A stretch of 64,000 bases of DNA from Oscillospiraceae bacterium. GTDB lineage: Bacteria > Bacillota > Clostridia > Oscillospirales > Oscillospiraceae. Below are positions 8,975 to 18,388 of the stretch, piece by piece; position 1 is the stretch's first letter; each line of letters opens with the position of its first letter. Below the pieces are notes generated by a model. The model made no database searches and had not been told where the DNA came from. It saw only the letters and a list, made by a program, of their open reading frames with translations. The stretch is taken from assembly GCA_022800215.1 (NCBI GenBank), contig JAAWPV010000002.1, positions 1 to 64,000 on the forward strand. Direction: 5' to 3'. Position numbers and translations under genes: made by a program.

Positions 8975-9676
8975 ATGGTGGGCTGGCTGTGTCCCATAAC
9001 AGAAAAGCACTGGTTCCCGGTTTTGGAGAGCGTCCGGCCTCTGGGTCAGCCACTGCTGCGGGCCGCCTTACCTCCAGGAAAGCCACTCCGCCGCCTGAAG
9101 CAGGGGGCCAAAGCCCTTGTTCGCCGGGACCTCCGCCGGGTGCTTCTGGCCCCGGGACTGGAAGGGCCGGAGACAGCTGGACTGCTGGGCCGCTATGGTT
9201 TGACGCCTCTGGATCCGCTGCCTCTCTGCCGGGTCAAAGGGGGCGATTTCGCCCTTTTTCTGCTGAAGAATATCCCCATTTGGGAGCGCCGGGTGGTTCT
9301 GCGGGGGGAGGTGGCCGGCCCGGAGGCCTGGCCACTGGCTGACGCCCTCTGCCCCCAGGTGGGACAGCTTTTTTTGGACTTTGGGAAGGGGGGGGAGGAG
9401 CTTGCTCGCTATCTTCGCTCTGTCTACGGTGCAGTGGCCCTTCACCTGGGGCAGGGGCTGCCGCCCCAGGTTTCGGTGGAGTTTGACCCCATGCCGCCCC
9501 TGGATATACCCGCCCTCCGGTTGTGGGGGAGGCCTGAACTTTGCGGTCTGACCCTCCGGCCGCCGGAGGAACTGCCACCGGACTTGCCGGCTTTGCCCTT
9601 CCTGACCCTTCTCTGGGAGACGGGTAGGATAAAGCCGGAGGAGTTAGCCGTGGCCCCTCTGGCCGATTATCCTTGA
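8975..9676 (+). CDS. Unknown protein upstream of greA
   Basis: A 233-residue protein I do not recognise. It is rich in Leu, Pro and Arg (LLRAALPPGKPLRRL, APGLEGPETAGLLGRYG) with no signal peptide or membrane helix. ATG 8975 follows AGGGGGA (8961-8967); in-frame ATG 8927 has no site. Coding potential is inferred from length and the ribosome binding site. The greA promoter overlaps its last codons, so its stop lies within that promoter. Confidence 0.6.
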   Translation: MVGWLCPITEKHWFPVLESVRPLGQPLLRAALPPGKPLRRLKQGAKALVRRDLRRVLLAPGLEGPETAGLLGRYGLTPLDPLPLCRVKGGDFALFLLKNIPIWERRVVLRGEVAGPEAWPLADALCPQVGQLFLDFGKGGEELARYLRSVYGAVALHLGQGLPPQVSVEFDPMPPLDIPALRLWGRPELCGLTLRPPEELPPDLPALPFLTLLWETGRIKPEELAVAPLADYP

Positions 9677-9701
9677 CAGAAGGGGATAAAATACATATAA
9701 T
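9673..9701 (+). promoter_or_regulatory. Consensus sigma-A promoter for greA-lysS
   Basis: TTGACA (9673-9678), 17-bp spacer, TATAAT (9696-9701): both hexamers are perfect. The -35 box overlaps the TGA stop of the upstream gene (9674-9676). Confidence 0.9.
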
Positions 9702-9732
9702 AAGGTAGAAAATTTCAAACTGGTTTGCAAAC

Positions 9733-9752
9733 AAGGCCGGAAACGGCCTTTT
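9733..9752 (+). other. Hairpin in the greA leader
   Basis: AAGGCCG / CGGCCTT (9733-9739 / 9744-9750) closed by a GAAA tetraloop and followed by a short T-run, placed between the greA promoter and its start. It could pause or attenuate transcription; GreA itself rescues stalled polymerase, so feedback is conceivable but unproven. Confidence 0.55.
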
Positions 9753-9791
9753 CCAATTCCAATTCAAGAGAATGAAAGGTGACTTAATAAC

Positions 9792-10268
9792 ATGGCAAAG
9801 CAATATAAATTGACCCCTAAGCGCCTGCAGGAGCTGCAGGAGGAACTGGTATATCTCAAGACCGTCCGGGAGCGGGAGGTGGCCGAGCAGATCAAGGAGG
9901 CTCGCTCCTTCGGCGATTTGAGTGAAAACAGTGAGTATGATGAGGCGAAAAACGAGCAGGGCAAGCTTTACTCCCGCATTGCGGAGGTAGAGGAAGTTCT
10001 TGCCAACTATGTAGTTATTGAGGAGACCGCCGTCTCCGAAAACGCTGTCAGCCTGGGCAGTCAGGTGACGGTGGAGGATGAGGAGACCGGCGAGCAGGAG
10101 ACCTACCGCATCGTGGGCTCACAGGAGGCCGACCCCATGAACGGCCGCATCTCCGAGGATTCCCCCTTCGGCAAGGCCCTTCTGGGGAAGGAAGTGGGCC
10201 AGAAGGTGGAGGTGGAGGCCCCTATGGGGATGCTCCATTATGTCCTGAAGGAGCTCCACAAGAACTAA
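9792..10268 (+). CDS. greA: Transcription elongation factor GreA
   Basis: A 158-residue factor that enters the RNA polymerase secondary channel and stimulates cleavage of backtracked RNA. An N-terminal coiled coil carries the acidic tip (RSFGDLSENSEYDEAKNEQ, about residues 37-55), followed by the FKBP-like domain (GSQVTVEDEE, ISEDSPFGKALLGKEVG). Full length. ATG 9792 follows AAAGGTG (9775-9781). It is followed by lysS after 58 bases, a conserved Firmicute pair. Confidence 0.97.
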   Translation: MAKQYKLTPKRLQELQEELVYLKTVREREVAEQIKEARSFGDLSENSEYDEAKNEQGKLYSRIAEVEEVLANYVVIEETAVSENAVSLGSQVTVEDEETGEQETYRIVGSQEADPMNGRISEDSPFGKALLGKEVGQKVEVEAPMGMLHYVLKELHKN

Positions 10269-10326
10269 GGACGATATACCCAGAGCCGGCGGTTTTTTTG
10301 CCGGCCACAGATAGGAGAGAGACGAT

Positions 10327-11823
10327 ATGGCAGAACAGCAGAAGAATGGGGCCCCTCAGCCTGAGCTTTCCGAGCTTTTGAAGATCCGCCGGGACAAGCT
10401 CTCTGAGCTTCAGGCGGCGGGTCAGGACCCCTTTCAGGAGACCAAGTTTGAATGGGATGCCACCAGCCAGCAGATTAAGGACAATTTTGACGCCATGGAG
10501 GGCAAGTCTGTCAAGGTAGCGGGCCGGCTCATGAGCAAGCGGGGCATGGGTAAGGTCTCCTTCTGCGACCTTCAGGACCGGGACGGCCGCATCCAGCTCT
10601 ATGCCCGTCAGGACGAGATGGATGAGGAAGTCTACAAGAAGTTCAAGAAGTTCGACATCGGCGATATCGTAGGCGTGGACGGCGAGGTTTTCCGCACCCA
10701 GCGGGGGGAAATGAGCGTCCGGGCCAAGAACATCACCCTCCTCTCCAAGTCCCTGCTGCCCCTTCCTGAGAAGTTCCACGGCCTTCAGGACAAGGAACTG
10801 CGCTACCGCCAGCGGTATGTGGACCTCATTGTCAACCCTGAGGTGAAGCGGAACTTCGTCATCCGTTCCCAGTTTATCAAGCACGTCCGGGACTTTCTGG
10901 ATAACCGGGACTTCATTGAGGTGGAGACTCCTGTGCTCAACACCATCCAGGGGGGCGCCACCGCCCGGCCCTTTGTGACCCACCATAATACGCTGGACAT
11001 CGACATGTTTCTGCGCATCGCCACCGAACTGCCCCTGAAGCGGCTTATCGTGGGCGGAATGGACCGGGTCTATGACCTGGGCCGTATCTTCCGGAACGAG
11101 GGCATGGATCCCAAGCACAATCCGGAGTTCACCACCGTGGAGCTCTACCAGGCCTACGCCGACTTTAACGACATGATGGACCTCTTTGAGGAGCTTTTGT
11201 CCTCCGCCGCCCAGAAGATTTTGGGCACCTATGAGGTGGAGTGGCTGGGGGAGAAGGTCTCCCTGGCCCCCGGCTGGCGGCGGCTTCCCATGCACGAGGC
11301 GGTGAAGGAATACTGCGGCATTGACTTTATGGCCATCACCTCTGATGAGGAAGCTGTAGCCGCCGCAAAGAAGATCGGGGTGGAGCTTCCCTCCACCAAG
11401 GAGCCCACCTGGGGCAACGCCCTTTATGAGTGCTTTGACCAGCGGGTGGAGGAGAAGCTTATCCAGCCTACCTTTATCACCATGCATCCGGTGGACGTGT
11501 CCCCCCTTGCCAAGCGGAGCCCCAAGGACCCCCGGCTCACCGAGCGGTTCGAGCTCTTCATCTGCCACTCAGAGATGGGCAACGCCTTCTCCGAGCTCAA
11601 CGACCCCATCGACCAGCGCCAGCGCTTCCAGAAGGAAGTGGAGGCCCGGGCCAAGGGGGACGACGAGGCCGGCATGATGGACGAGGACTTCCTCACCGCC
11701 CTGGAGTACGGTATGCCTCCCACGGGCGGCCTGGGCATCGGCATTGACCGGTGCGTCATGCTTCTCACCGGTGCTGACTCCATCCGGGATGTCATCGCCT
11801 TCCCCACCATGCGCCCCCTCTGA
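10327..11823 (+). CDS. lysS: Lysyl-tRNA synthetase, class II
   Basis: A 498-residue enzyme that charges tRNA-Lys using ATP. An N-terminal OB fold binds the anticodon (GKVSFCDLQDRDGRIQLYAR, about residues 75-94); class II motif 2 is in FRNEGMDPKHNPEFT and motif 3 in GLGIGIDRCVMLLTG. Length and motifs are normal. ATG 10327 follows AGGAGAGA. A GCCGGC / GCCGGC stem with a T-rich loop (10285-10305) lies in the spacer after greA. No T-box leader is visible, so it probably follows greA transcription. Confidence 0.97.
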   Translation: MAEQQKNGAPQPELSELLKIRRDKLSELQAAGQDPFQETKFEWDATSQQIKDNFDAMEGKSVKVAGRLMSKRGMGKVSFCDLQDRDGRIQLYARQDEMDEEVYKKFKKFDIGDIVGVDGEVFRTQRGEMSVRAKNITLLSKSLLPLPEKFHGLQDKELRYRQRYVDLIVNPEVKRNFVIRSQFIKHVRDFLDNRDFIEVETPVLNTIQGGATARPFVTHHNTLDIDMFLRIATELPLKRLIVGGMDRVYDLGRIFRNEGMDPKHNPEFTTVELYQAYADFNDMMDLFEELLSSAAQKILGTYEVEWLGEKVSLAPGWRRLPMHEAVKEYCGIDFMAITSDEEAVAAAKKIGVELPSTKEPTWGNALYECFDQRVEEKLIQPTFITMHPVDVSPLAKRSPKDPRLTERFELFICHSEMGNAFSELNDPIDQRQRFQKEVEARAKGDDEAGMMDEDFLTALEYGMPPTGGLGIGIDRCVMLLTGADSIRDVIAFPTMRPL

Positions 11824-11831
11824 TATTCACT

Positions 11832-11866
11832 GGCATACCGGCAGGCTTGCCGCCGGTATGCCTTTG
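11832..11866 (+). terminator. Intrinsic terminator after lysS
   Basis: Perfect 11-bp stem GGCATACCGGC / GCCGGTATGCC (11832-11842 / 11852-11862), 9-base loop, then TTTGCTCTT. Moderate T-tract; probably terminates most greA-lysS transcripts. Confidence 0.75.
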
Positions 11867-11895
11867 CTCTTATTGTCCGGAAAGGAGGACAAGCC

Positions 11896-13278
11896 TTGCT
11901 GGAACATTTTTCTCGCTTTATCCGGGACCACTTTATCCGTTTCCGGAGCCTCAACGCTACCCGGTTGGTGGCGGGTTCCTTCGCCGTTATCATTTTAGTG
12001 GGCACCCTTCTGCTGTCCCTGCCCATCGCCGCACGGAGCGGGGAGAGCGCGGGACTTTTTAACGCCTTTTTTACTGCCACCTCGGCCACCTGCGTCACGG
12101 GGCTTGTGACGGTGGATACAGCTACCACCTGGTCCTTCTTTGGCCAGGCGGTGATCCTTCTCATGATCCAGCTGGGCGGCTTGGGCTTCATGACGGTCAT
12201 CACCCTCATCTCTCTGGCATCCCACCGGCGCATCGGTCTTTCCGAGCGTCTTATCATGGTCTCCACTCTGAACCTGAACGATCTGGACGGGGTGGTCCGT
12301 GTGGTGCGCCACGCCCTCATGGGCACCGCCTTCTTTGAGCTTGCAGGGACGGCTCTGCTGTCCCTGCGGATGATCCCCCGGTTCGGCCTTTTCCGGGGCT
12401 TGTGGCACGCCCTCTTCCATTCGGTGTCCGCCTTCTGCAACGCGGGCTTTGACCTTCAGGGCATGGACACCGGGCTCTTCTCCAGCCTCTCCGGCTATGC
12501 TGATGACCCGGTCATTCTACTTACCACCTCTGCCCTTGTCATCATCGGCGGCCTTGGCTTCTTCGTGTGGGAGGACATTCTCAAGAATCGAAAGTGGAAA
12601 AAGCTGACCCTTTACAGTAAGCTGGTGCTGGGCCTCACCGCTGTTCTTTTGCTGGGGGGTACGGTGTTTTTCCTGGGCAGTGAGTGGGGAAACCCCGCCA
12701 CCTTGGGCCCCATGCCGGTGTGGGAGAAGTGCCTCAACGCTTTCTTCCAGTCCATGACCCTTCGCACCGCGGGCTTCAACGTCATTGACCAGGGGGCCAT
12801 GACAGACAATTCCATCGTCATGAGCTGCATTTTAATGCTCATCGGCGGCTCCTCGGGCTCCACCGCCGGTGGTATGAAGACGGTGACCGTGTGGGTCCTT
12901 GCCATGGTGGTGATGAACAGCCTCCGGGGCCGGGAAAGCATCGTCTTCCGGGGCCGGACCCTGCCTCTTCGCCGGGCCATGAACGCCGTCACTCTTTTCC
13001 TGATGGTGAGCTTCCTCTTTCTTACCGGCTCCATGCTCATCTCTCTGACTCATGAGGCCACTTTCCTTCAGGCGGCGTTTGAGACAGCCTCGGCCCTGGG
13101 CACCGTGGGGCTTACCACAGGCATCACACCCACTCTGGCCCGACCGGCCCAGGCATTGCTGGCGGTGATGATGTACACTGGCCGGGTGGGTATTCTGTCC
13201 GTCTCCATCGCCTTCCTGAACCGGAGAAGGGACAGTCTTGACATTAAGTATCCGGAATTTTCCATTATGATCGGCTGA
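11896..13278 (+). CDS. ktrB: Potassium uptake protein, TrkH/KtrB family
   Basis: A 460-residue channel subunit for potassium (or Na-dependent potassium) uptake. Four pore repeats with filter glycines can be seen: TSATCVTGLVTVDT, SVSAFCNAGFDLQG, SMTLRTAGFNVID and TASALGTVGLTTG. TTG 11896 is the start, preceded by AAAGGAGG (11881-11888). It is followed 14 bases later by its gating subunit, the usual KtrBA pair. Confidence 0.94.
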   Translation: MLEHFSRFIRDHFIRFRSLNATRLVAGSFAVIILVGTLLLSLPIAARSGESAGLFNAFFTATSATCVTGLVTVDTATTWSFFGQAVILLMIQLGGLGFMTVITLISLASHRRIGLSERLIMVSTLNLNDLDGVVRVVRHALMGTAFFELAGTALLSLRMIPRFGLFRGLWHALFHSVSAFCNAGFDLQGMDTGLFSSLSGYADDPVILLTTSALVIIGGLGFFVWEDILKNRKWKKLTLYSKLVLGLTAVLLLGGTVFFLGSEWGNPATLGPMPVWEKCLNAFFQSMTLRTAGFNVIDQGAMTDNSIVMSCILMLIGGSSGSTAGGMKTVTVWVLAMVVMNSLRGRESIVFRGRTLPLRRAMNAVTLFLMVSFLFLTGSMLISLTHEATFLQAAFETASALGTVGLTTGITPTLARPAQALLAVMMYTGRVGILSVSIAFLNRRRDSLDIKYPEFSIMIG

Positions 13279-13292
13279 AAGGAGTTTTGTCC

Positions 13293-13949
13293 ATGAAAAC
13301 CTTTGCTGTTATCGGCCTGGGGCGGTTTGGCTCCGCCATCGCCCTGGAGCTTTCCGCCCTGGGTCATGAGGTCATGGCCGTGGATATCAACGAGGACAAG
13401 GTCCAGCAGGTGGCGGACAAGGTGACCCATGCGGTCACGGCGGACGCCCGGAAGCTGGAGGTGCTCCAGGCCCTGGGCCTTCGGAACTTTGACTGCGCCG
13501 TGGTGGCCATGGGCGGCGACGTGGGCAACTCGGCCCTTGTGACCCTCAATCTGAAGGAGCTGGGTATCCCCAAGGTGGTCTGCAAGGCCCAGAGCCACGT
13601 CCACCGGAAGGTGTTGGAGAAGATCGGCGCCGACCGGGTCATTTTCCCGGAGTATGAGATGGGACAGAAGGTGGCCCAGGGGCTTTCTTCCTCTAACGTG
13701 CTCAACTTCATTGAGTTTTCCGAGGATTACGGTATCGTGGAGCTGGCGGTGCCCCAGTCCTGGCAGGGCAAGACCCTCCGGGAGCTGGATGTGCGCAACG
13801 CCTATCACGTCACCATCATCGCTCTCCGCGGCGGGGAGGGCGGCACCCTGAACGTGTCCCCCCGGGCGGACGTGCCCATGCGGGAGGGGGACAACGTGGT
13901 GGCCCTGGGCCGCAGTGAGGACATCAACCGGATTTCTGAGGTGGACTGA
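13293..13949 (+). CDS. ktrA: Potassium channel regulatory subunit KtrA (RCK domain)
   Basis: A 218-residue cytoplasmic ring-forming subunit that gates KtrB upon nucleotide binding. The RCK_N Rossmann fold starts with VIGLGRFGSAIALELSALG, with the acidic strand end in VMAVDINEDK; a C-terminal RCK_C domain begins near residue 140 (ELAVPQSWQGKTLRELDVR). ATG 13293 follows AAAGGAG (13278-13284). Its stop overlaps the start of the next gene (TGATG), implying translational coupling. Confidence 0.93.
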   Translation: MKTFAVIGLGRFGSAIALELSALGHEVMAVDINEDKVQQVADKVTHAVTADARKLEVLQALGLRNFDCAVVAMGGDVGNSALVTLNLKELGIPKVVCKAQSHVHRKVLEKIGADRVIFPEYEMGQKVAQGLSSSNVLNFIEFSEDYGIVELAVPQSWQGKTLRELDVRNAYHVTIIALRGGEGGTLNVSPRADVPMREGDNVVALGRSEDINRISEVD

Positions 13950-14704
13950 TGGAGGTCATTACAAGCCGCCAGAATCCGCTGCTTCAAAAGCTCCGCAAGC
14001 TCAACGGCTCCAACTCCTTCCGCCGCCAGCAGGGCCTGTTCGTCTGCGAGGGCCCCAAGCTGCTGGAGGAGGCGGTGAAGTGGGGCGTCTCCATCGAGAC
14101 TGTGGTGAAGGAGCCGGAATTTGAGCTGCCCCAGGGCCTTTCCTGCCGGGTGGTGGAGACTCCCTATGAGGTGCTCCGCTCGGTCACCGACACCGTGACC
14201 CCCCAGCAGGTCCTGTTCACCTGCCGTCTTCCCGATACCGCCCTGCCCGATAAGCTGGAGAAGGGCCGCTATCTGGTGCTGGACGGGGTCCAGGACCCGG
14301 GGAATCTGGGCACCGTCTGGCGGACCGCCGACGCCTTCGGGGCTGCCGGGCTGCTGCTGACAGGCCCTTGCGGGGAGCCCTTCGCCCCCAAGGCCGTCCG
14401 GGCCTCCATGGGGGCCTGCTTCCGCCTTCCCGTGTGGCGGGGGGAGAGGGAGGTTGTGGCCGGGCTGCTGAAGCGCTCGGGCGTTCCCCTCTACGCCACT
14501 GCCCTCCGGGAGGATACGGAGGACGTGCGGAAGGCCGACCTCTCCCAGGCTGCCGTGGTCATCGGCAGCGAGGGGAAAGGTATCTCGGAGGAGATGCTTT
14601 CCCTCTGCGAAAAGACACTGAAGATCCCCATGGAGGAGAAATGCGAATCCCTCAACGCCGCTGTGGCGGCGGCTGTAGTCCTCTGGGAAGGCTATTGCAA
14701 GTAG
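13949..14704 (+). CDS. TrmH/SpoU-family RNA 2'-O-methyltransferase
   Basis: A 251-residue enzyme that moves a methyl group from S-adenosylmethionine to a ribose of rRNA or tRNA. The N-terminal substrate-binding part (FVCEGPKLLEEA) precedes the SPOUT knot with motifs LDGVQDPGNLGTVWRTADAF, VRASMGACFRLPV, IGSEGKGISEE and KIPMEEKCESLNAAVAAAV. The target base cannot be assigned. Coupled to ktrA by a one-base overlap. Confidence 0.93.
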   Translation: MEVITSRQNPLLQKLRKLNGSNSFRRQQGLFVCEGPKLLEEAVKWGVSIETVVKEPEFELPQGLSCRVVETPYEVLRSVTDTVTPQQVLFTCRLPDTALPDKLEKGRYLVLDGVQDPGNLGTVWRTADAFGAAGLLLTGPCGEPFAPKAVRASMGACFRLPVWRGEREVVAGLLKRSGVPLYATALREDTEDVRKADLSQAAVVIGSEGKGISEEMLSLCEKTLKIPMEEKCESLNAAVAAAVVLWEGYCK

Positions 14705-14768
14705 GGCCTGGTGCCCGTTTCTCTTCCCAGGCCGCTATTCCCCTGCGCACCCAGAAAGGAGGCCCCGC

Positions 14769-16001
14769 ATGGCGAATCTGAAATACTTTCTCTGGCTCAC
14801 CACCCGCAGGGGCTTCCAGCCCGGGGAGCCCAACGCTTTGCTGGACTACTTCGGAACCCCGGAGGCGGTCTATTTCGCCGAAAGCGGCGAGTACGACCTT
14901 CTGAACCTGCCGGTCAACAAAAAGCGGGCTTTGATGGATAAAAGCCTTGCAGGAGCGGAGAAGATACTGGAGGACTGCGACCGGCTGGGCATCCACATCA
15001 TGACCATTCAGGACGCCGACTACCCTGAGCGGCTGGGTCAGATCTACGACCCGCCCTGCGTCCTCTACTGGAAGGGTAAGGCCCTCGCCGTGGACGACCA
15101 TCTGACCGTGGGCCTGGTGGGCACCCGGAAGTGTACTCCCTACGGGGAGGAGGTGGCGGGCAAGCTGGGCCTGGAGCTTGCCCGGAACGGGATCACCCTG
15201 GTCTCGGGCATGGCGGAGGGCATCGACACCGCCGGACTGCGGGGCGCCTTACAGGGCCAGGGTACGGTCATCAGCGTGCTGGGCGGCGGCATCGACGTCA
15301 TCTACCCCAAGAAAAACCGCTGGCTTTACGAGGACGTGAAGGCCTCAGGTACCCTCATCAGCGAGTACCCGCCGGGGACCTCTGCCGACGGCTTCCATTT
15401 CCCCATCCGCAACCGCATTTTGAGCGGCCTTTCCCTGGGCGTTGTGGTGGCCGAGGCGGGAGAGCCCAGCGGTGCCCTCATCTCCGCCCGGCTGGCTTTG
15501 GAGCAGAACCGGGAGGTCTTCGCCTGCCCCGGCCCGGTGGGCGCGCCCGCCAGCCTGGGCTGTAACCGGCTCATCCAGAGAGGAGAGGCCAAGCTGGTTC
15601 TGAACGCCGTCGACATTATGGAGGAGTTCAAGGCCCTCTTCCCCAACCGGGGGGAGCCCCTGCCGCCCATGGGGGAGGAAGCGGCCCGTCAGCGGCTGGA
15701 GGTGGACCCTTCTCCTGCCCGGAAGGAGACAAAAAAAGCGCCAAAAGAGGAAAAAACAGTTGACAAAGTGCCTCAGCGGGCATATATTTCTTTATCAGAT
15801 GCCCCGGAAGCCTTCACCGACGACGAGCGGGATATCCTCCTTGCCATCGAAAAGCGGGCCCTGACGGCGGACGACATTTCGGAAGCCGCTCAGATCCCCG
15901 CCCGGCGGGTCCTTTCCGCCCTCACCATGCTCCAGCTCCGGGGCCAGGTGGAGGAGAAGCCGGGCAAACGGTTTTATGCCGCAGTCGTCTTGAGACCCTG
16001 A
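14769..16001 (+). CDS. dprA: DNA processing protein DprA
   Basis: A 410-residue protein that loads RecA onto incoming single-stranded DNA during transformation. The Rossmann-like core carries GLVGTRKCTPYGEEVA, LVSGMAEGIDTAGLRGAL, VLGGGIDVIYPKKN, FPIRNRILSGLSLGVVVAEA and SGALISARLALEQNREVFACPG. A basic linker (KETKKAPKEEK) leads to a C-terminal winged helix (about residues 345-405). ATG 14769 follows AAAGGAGG. The dprA-topA-trmFO order is typical of Firmicutes. Confidence 0.95.
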   Translation: MANLKYFLWLTTRRGFQPGEPNALLDYFGTPEAVYFAESGEYDLLNLPVNKKRALMDKSLAGAEKILEDCDRLGIHIMTIQDADYPERLGQIYDPPCVLYWKGKALAVDDHLTVGLVGTRKCTPYGEEVAGKLGLELARNGITLVSGMAEGIDTAGLRGALQGQGTVISVLGGGIDVIYPKKNRWLYEDVKASGTLISEYPPGTSADGFHFPIRNRILSGLSLGVVVAEAGEPSGALISARLALEQNREVFACPGPVGAPASLGCNRLIQRGEAKLVLNAVDIMEEFKALFPNRGEPLPPMGEEAARQRLEVDPSPARKETKKAPKEEKTVDKVPQRAYISLSDAPEAFTDDERDILLAIEKRALTADDISEAAQIPARRVLSALTMLQLRGQVEEKPGKRFYAAVVLRP

Positions 16002-16013
16002 TGGCTTCAGACT

Positions 16014-16042
16014 TGATTTTTTTCCGCATTTCCTGTTATGAT
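16014..16042 (+). promoter_or_regulatory. Sigma-A promoter for topA
   Basis: TTGATT (16014-16019), 17-bp spacer, TATGAT (16037-16042), just after the dprA stop and 42 bases before the topA start. Confidence 0.65.
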
Positions 16043-16083
16043 AGGAGCATAAAGTTTCAAAATTGAACCCACGGAGGGATATT

Positions 16084-18369
16084 GTGGCAGCATCAACGAA
16101 GAACAACTTAGTGATCGTGGAGTCTCCGGCCAAGGCCAAGACTATCACCAAATATTTAGGGCCCGGTTATGAGGTCAAGGCCTCTATGGGCCATGTGCGG
16201 GACCTGCCTAAAAGCAAGATCGGCGTGGACGTGGAGCAGGACTTTGCGGTGGATTACCAGCCCATCAAGGGGAAGGAGGACATTATCTCCGACCTCAAAA
16301 AAGCGGCCAAGAAGAGCGGAAAAGTCTTCCTGGCAACGGACCCTGACCGGGAGGGGGAGGCCATCTCCTGGCACCTGAAGGAGCTTCTGGACCTGCCCGA
16401 CGACAAGACTTGCCGGGTCACCTTTAACGAGATCACCAAGAAGGTGGTCAACGAATCCATCGCCGCCCCCCGGCAGATCGACATGGACCTGGTGGATGCC
16501 CAGCAGGCCCGGCGGGTACTGGACCGGGTGGTGGGCTACCAGATCTCCCCCTTCCTCTGGAAGAAGATCAAGCGGGGCCTGTCCGCCGGGCGGGTCCAGT
16601 CGGTGGCTACCCGGCTGGTCTGCGAGCGGGAGGAGGAAATCAAGGCCTTCCAGACGGAGGAATACTGGTCCTTGGACGCCCTTCTGGAGCGGGTGAAGCC
16701 CAATGTGGGCAAGTTTACCGCCCAGTTCTACGGCAGGGAGAAGAAGCAGGACATCCACTCGGAGACTGAGGTCAACGCCCTGATGGAGGAGGTGAAGGCC
16801 GGCGCCTTCACCGTCACCGAGGTGAAGCGCCAGGACCGGCTTCGGAACCCCGCGCCCCCCTTTACTACCTCCACCCTCCAGCAGGAGGCCAGCCGGAAGC
16901 TGGGCATGTCCCCCCGGCGGACCATGTCCATCGCCCAGCAGCTCTATGAGGGCGTGGACATCACCGGCGAGGGCACCGTGGGCCTTATCACCTATATGAG
17001 AACCGATTCCCTCCGCCTTTCCGACGAGGCCACCGCCGCGGCGGGCCGCTTCATCCAGAGCCGCTACGGCAAGGAGTATTACCCCGGCAAGCCACGGGTC
17101 TATAAGGCCCGCTCCGGGGCTCAGGACGCCCACGAGGCCATCCGGCCCTCCAATGTGGAGCTGGTGCCCGAGGACATCAAGAAGGACCTTACCAGCGAGC
17201 AGTTCCGGCTTTACAAGCTCATTTGGAGCCGTTTCCTGGCCTGCCAGATGGCCTCCGCCGTCTATGACAGCGTGTCTATCGAGGCCATGAGCAGCGGCTA
17301 CCGTTTCCGGGCCACCCACGCCGCCCTCAAGTTCTCCGGTTACACGGCGGTGTATGTGGAGGGCAAGGATGAGGAGGACGAGGAGTTCCAGTCCCCTCTG
17401 CCTGATTTGAAGGAGGGGGAGGCCCTCACCCTCAAGGGATTGGAGCCTAAGCAGCACTTTACCCAGCCCCCCGCCCGGTACACCGAGGCCAGCCTGATCA
17501 AGGCCCTGGAGGAGAAGGGCATTGGACGGCCCTCCACCTACGCCCCCACCATCTCCACCATCGAGAGCCGGGAGTACGTGGTGAAGGAGGGCAAGTATCT
17601 CCGCACCACCCCCCTGGGGGAGACGGTGAACATGGTGATGAAGGACAAATTCCCTGACATCGTGGACTACACCTTCACCGCCCAGATGGAAGAGAATCTG
17701 GACCAGGTAGAGCAGGGCAAGGAGAAGTGGAAGGAACTGCTTCACGATTTCTATGGCGGCTTCTCTAAGGAGCTGGAGCGGGCCGAAGCCGACGCGGGGG
17801 AGCGCATCAAGGTCCCCGACGAGGTATCGGAGGAGATCTGCCCCCTCTGCGGGCGGAATCTGGTCTTCAAGTCCGGGCGGTTTGGCCGGTTCCTGGCCTG
17901 CCCCGGCTGGCCCGAGTGCAGCCACACCCAGCCCATCGTGGAGCAGATGCCCGGCAAGTGCCCCAAGTGCGGCGGGCGGCTTTTGAAGCGCACCGGCACC
18001 AGCAGGAAAAATGGCCGGCAGTATACCTATTACGCCTGTGAGAAGGCCAGCGGCCGGGAGGAGCAGCGCACCTGCGACTTCATGACCTTCGACGTGCCCG
18101 TGGAGCAGACCTGCCCCACCTGCGGCCACACCATGTTCAAACTCTCCGGCCGGGGGGCCAAAAAGCCCTTCTGCATCAATCCGGACTGCGCAAACTTCCT
18201 CCCCGAGGACAAGCGGGGCTATTATAAGAAGAAGGAAGAGAGCGATTCCGCCGAGAAGAAGCCCGCGGCCAAGAAGACAGCGGCGAAAAAGACGACGGCG
18301 AAAAAGACCACCGCCAAGAAAACCACCACCAAGAAAACCACCGCCAAAAAGACGGCGAAAAAGTCATGA
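16084..18369 (+). CDS. topA: DNA topoisomerase I
   Basis: A 761-residue type IA topoisomerase that relaxes negative supercoils. The TOPRIM domain shows [14 protein letters not shown] and [19 protein letters not shown]; the catalytic tyrosine is in [10 protein letters not shown]. Three C-terminal zinc-ribbon modules follow (CPLC..CPGWPEC, CPKC..C, CPTC..CINPDC). The last 35 or so residues are an unusual lysine/alanine/threonine repeat (KKTTAK units, 18256-18366), like histone H1 tails, probably a DNA-binding extension. GTG 16084 follows GGAGGG (16073-16078). Confidence 0.96.
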   Translation: MAASTKNNLVIVESPAKAKTITKYLGPGYEVKASMGHVRDLPKSKIGVDVEQDFAVDYQPIKGKEDIISDLKKAAKKSGKVFLATDPDREGEAISWHLKELLDLPDDKTCRVTFNEITKKVVNESIAAPRQIDMDLVDAQQARRVLDRVVGYQISPFLWKKIKRGLSAGRVQSVATRLVCEREEEIKAFQTEEYWSLDALLERVKPNVGKFTAQFYGREKKQDIHSETEVNALMEEVKAGAFTVTEVKRQDRLRNPAPPFTTSTLQQEASRKLGMSPRRTMSIAQQLYEGVDITGEGTVGLITYMRTDSLRLSDEATAAAGRFIQSRYGKEYYPGKPRVYKARSGAQDAHEAIRPSNVELVPEDIKKDLTSEQFRLYKLIWSRFLACQMASAVYDSVSIEAMSSGYRFRATHAALKFSGYTAVYVEGKDEEDEEFQSPLPDLKEGEALTLKGLEPKQHFTQPPARYTEASLIKALEEKGIGRPSTYAPTISTIESREYVVKEGKYLRTTPLGETVNMVMKDKFPDIVDYTFTAQMEENLDQVEQGKEKWKELLHDFYGGFSKELERAEADAGERIKVPDEVSEEICPLCGRNLVFKSGRFGRFLACPGWPECSHTQPIVEQMPGKCPKCGGRLLKRTGTSRKNGRQYTYYACEKASGREEQRTCDFMTFDVPVEQTCPTCGHTMFKLSGRGAKKPFCINPDCANFLPEDKRGYYKKKEESDSAEKKPAAKKTAAKKTTAKKTTAKKTTTKKTTAKKTAKKS

Positions 18370-18388
18370 TTAAGAAAGGAGATGCCCC

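Noticed and set aside
10285..10305. Terminator between greA and lysS
   Set aside because: GCCGGC stem has the T-run in the loop, not after the stem; it is unlikely to terminate.
16156..18129. A 657-codon ORF antisense to topA
   Set aside because: Long antisense frames arise from the high GC third-position bias; no ribosome binding site or recognisable domain, and topA is certain.
18256..18366. Short tandem repeat resembling a CRISPR or minisatellite
   Set aside because: It is the coding repeat of the TopA Lys/Ala/Thr tail, in frame, without spacers.
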